Origin: Chloroflexota bacterium
GTDB lineage: Bacteria > Chloroflexota > Dehalococcoidia > DSTF01 > RBG-16-68-14
Assembly (NCBI GenBank): GCA_003228685.1
Contig: QIFC01000065.1
Coordinates: 1-61,056 of the forward strand
DNA: 61,056 nt
Reading direction: 5' to 3'
Position numbers and translations under genes: made by a program. A model generated the notes under the pieces. The model worked only from the letters and a program-made list of their open reading frames with translations, was not told where the DNA came from and did no database searches. The first letter of the stretch is position 1. Each line of letters starts with the position of its first letter. Below are positions 60,974 to 61,056 of this stretch, in pieces.

Positions 60974-61019
60974 GTTGCAGGTAGAATGTCCTCCTTTACG
61001 TTGCAGCTAGAATGTCCTC
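60974..61019. mobile_element. IS-like terminus: two GTTGCAG(G/C)TAGAATGTCCTC repeats
   Basis: Twenty-base units differing at one position start at 60974 and 61000. Read on the other strand they give GAGGACATTCTA, the type of repeated end seen in IS21/IS481-like elements. The element itself would lie beyond the right edge. No gene is seen from 60834 to the end of the window. Confidence 0.4.
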
Positions 61020-61056
61020 TACGGCCTGTTCGGCTTTAAGCGGCGCATCGCGCAGC

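Overview
The window is GC-rich bacterial DNA, densely coded on both strands. It looks like a chromosome segment of an uncultured Chloroflexota, most likely near Dehalococcoidia. This is inference. It rests on F420/LLM-type oxidoreductases, a MurA with Asp instead of Cys, a single-chain GlyRS, a DUF5679-like zinc-ribbon protein, a 31-residue bS22-type protein, lipoproteins with Thr/Pro-rich stalks, and extended -10 promoters with leaderless genes. No rRNA, tRNA or CRISPR array was seen.

Layout. 1-3490: a phage-derived minus-strand block (small holin-like proteins, terminase large subunit, a Cys-rich HTH protein) headed by a LexA-like dyad, next to a truncated ClpP-fold protease. 3580-18200: housekeeping (RNase HII, 4-OT tautomerase, FtsH, Rex, MreB, MurA, a secreted-sugar acyltransferase, GlyRS, RmuC, ferredoxin, a frameshifted sugar dehydrogenase, bS22). 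18200-31400: LLM oxidoreductase, the uvrA-DfsB-HAD operon, a membrane-spanning LuxR/beta-propeller protein, a methyltransferase, a CcdA whose two halves are swapped, a CrtI-like oxidoreductase, a LysM lipoprotein and an M28 peptidase. 31450-42500: GltX, a frameshifted PLP decarboxylase, LspA-RluD, a beta-hydroxyacid dehydrogenase, phosphomannomutase, Fic, and an ArsR-SRPBCC-VOC operon. 42600-47850: nusA-rnpM-infB-rbfA-truB without rimP, preceded by a terminator hairpin that overlaps a possible leader peptide. 48050-56340: a tightly packed cluster of HTH-fused inositol-3-phosphate synthase, two LPLAT acyltransferases, a PHP phosphoesterase, a PimA-like mannosyltransferase, a CDP-alcohol phosphatidyltransferase, a double-thioredoxin protein and a GT39-like membrane glycosyltransferase. 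56340-61056: a membrane-anchored metallopeptidase, prfB with a programmed frameshift, a hairpin-rich repeat block, an FG-GAP repeat protein, and an IS-like terminus at the window edge.

The most interesting points are: (1) the circularly permuted CcdA at 26054-27022; (2) the inositol-phospholipid/PIM-like operon at 48354-54023, led by an Ino1 with an N-terminal HTH and an in-frame internal start; (3) a set of leaderless genes (glyQS, gltX, lspA, arsR, prfB), and a matching set of very short upstream ORFs starting at or just after the predicted transcription start and ending at the ribosome-binding site of the main gene (ftsH, PLP decarboxylase, a small membrane protein, nusA, the FG-GAP protein). 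Two CDSs (PQQ-type sugar dehydrogenase, PLP decarboxylase) are broken by single-base frameshifts, while the prfB frameshift is programmed.
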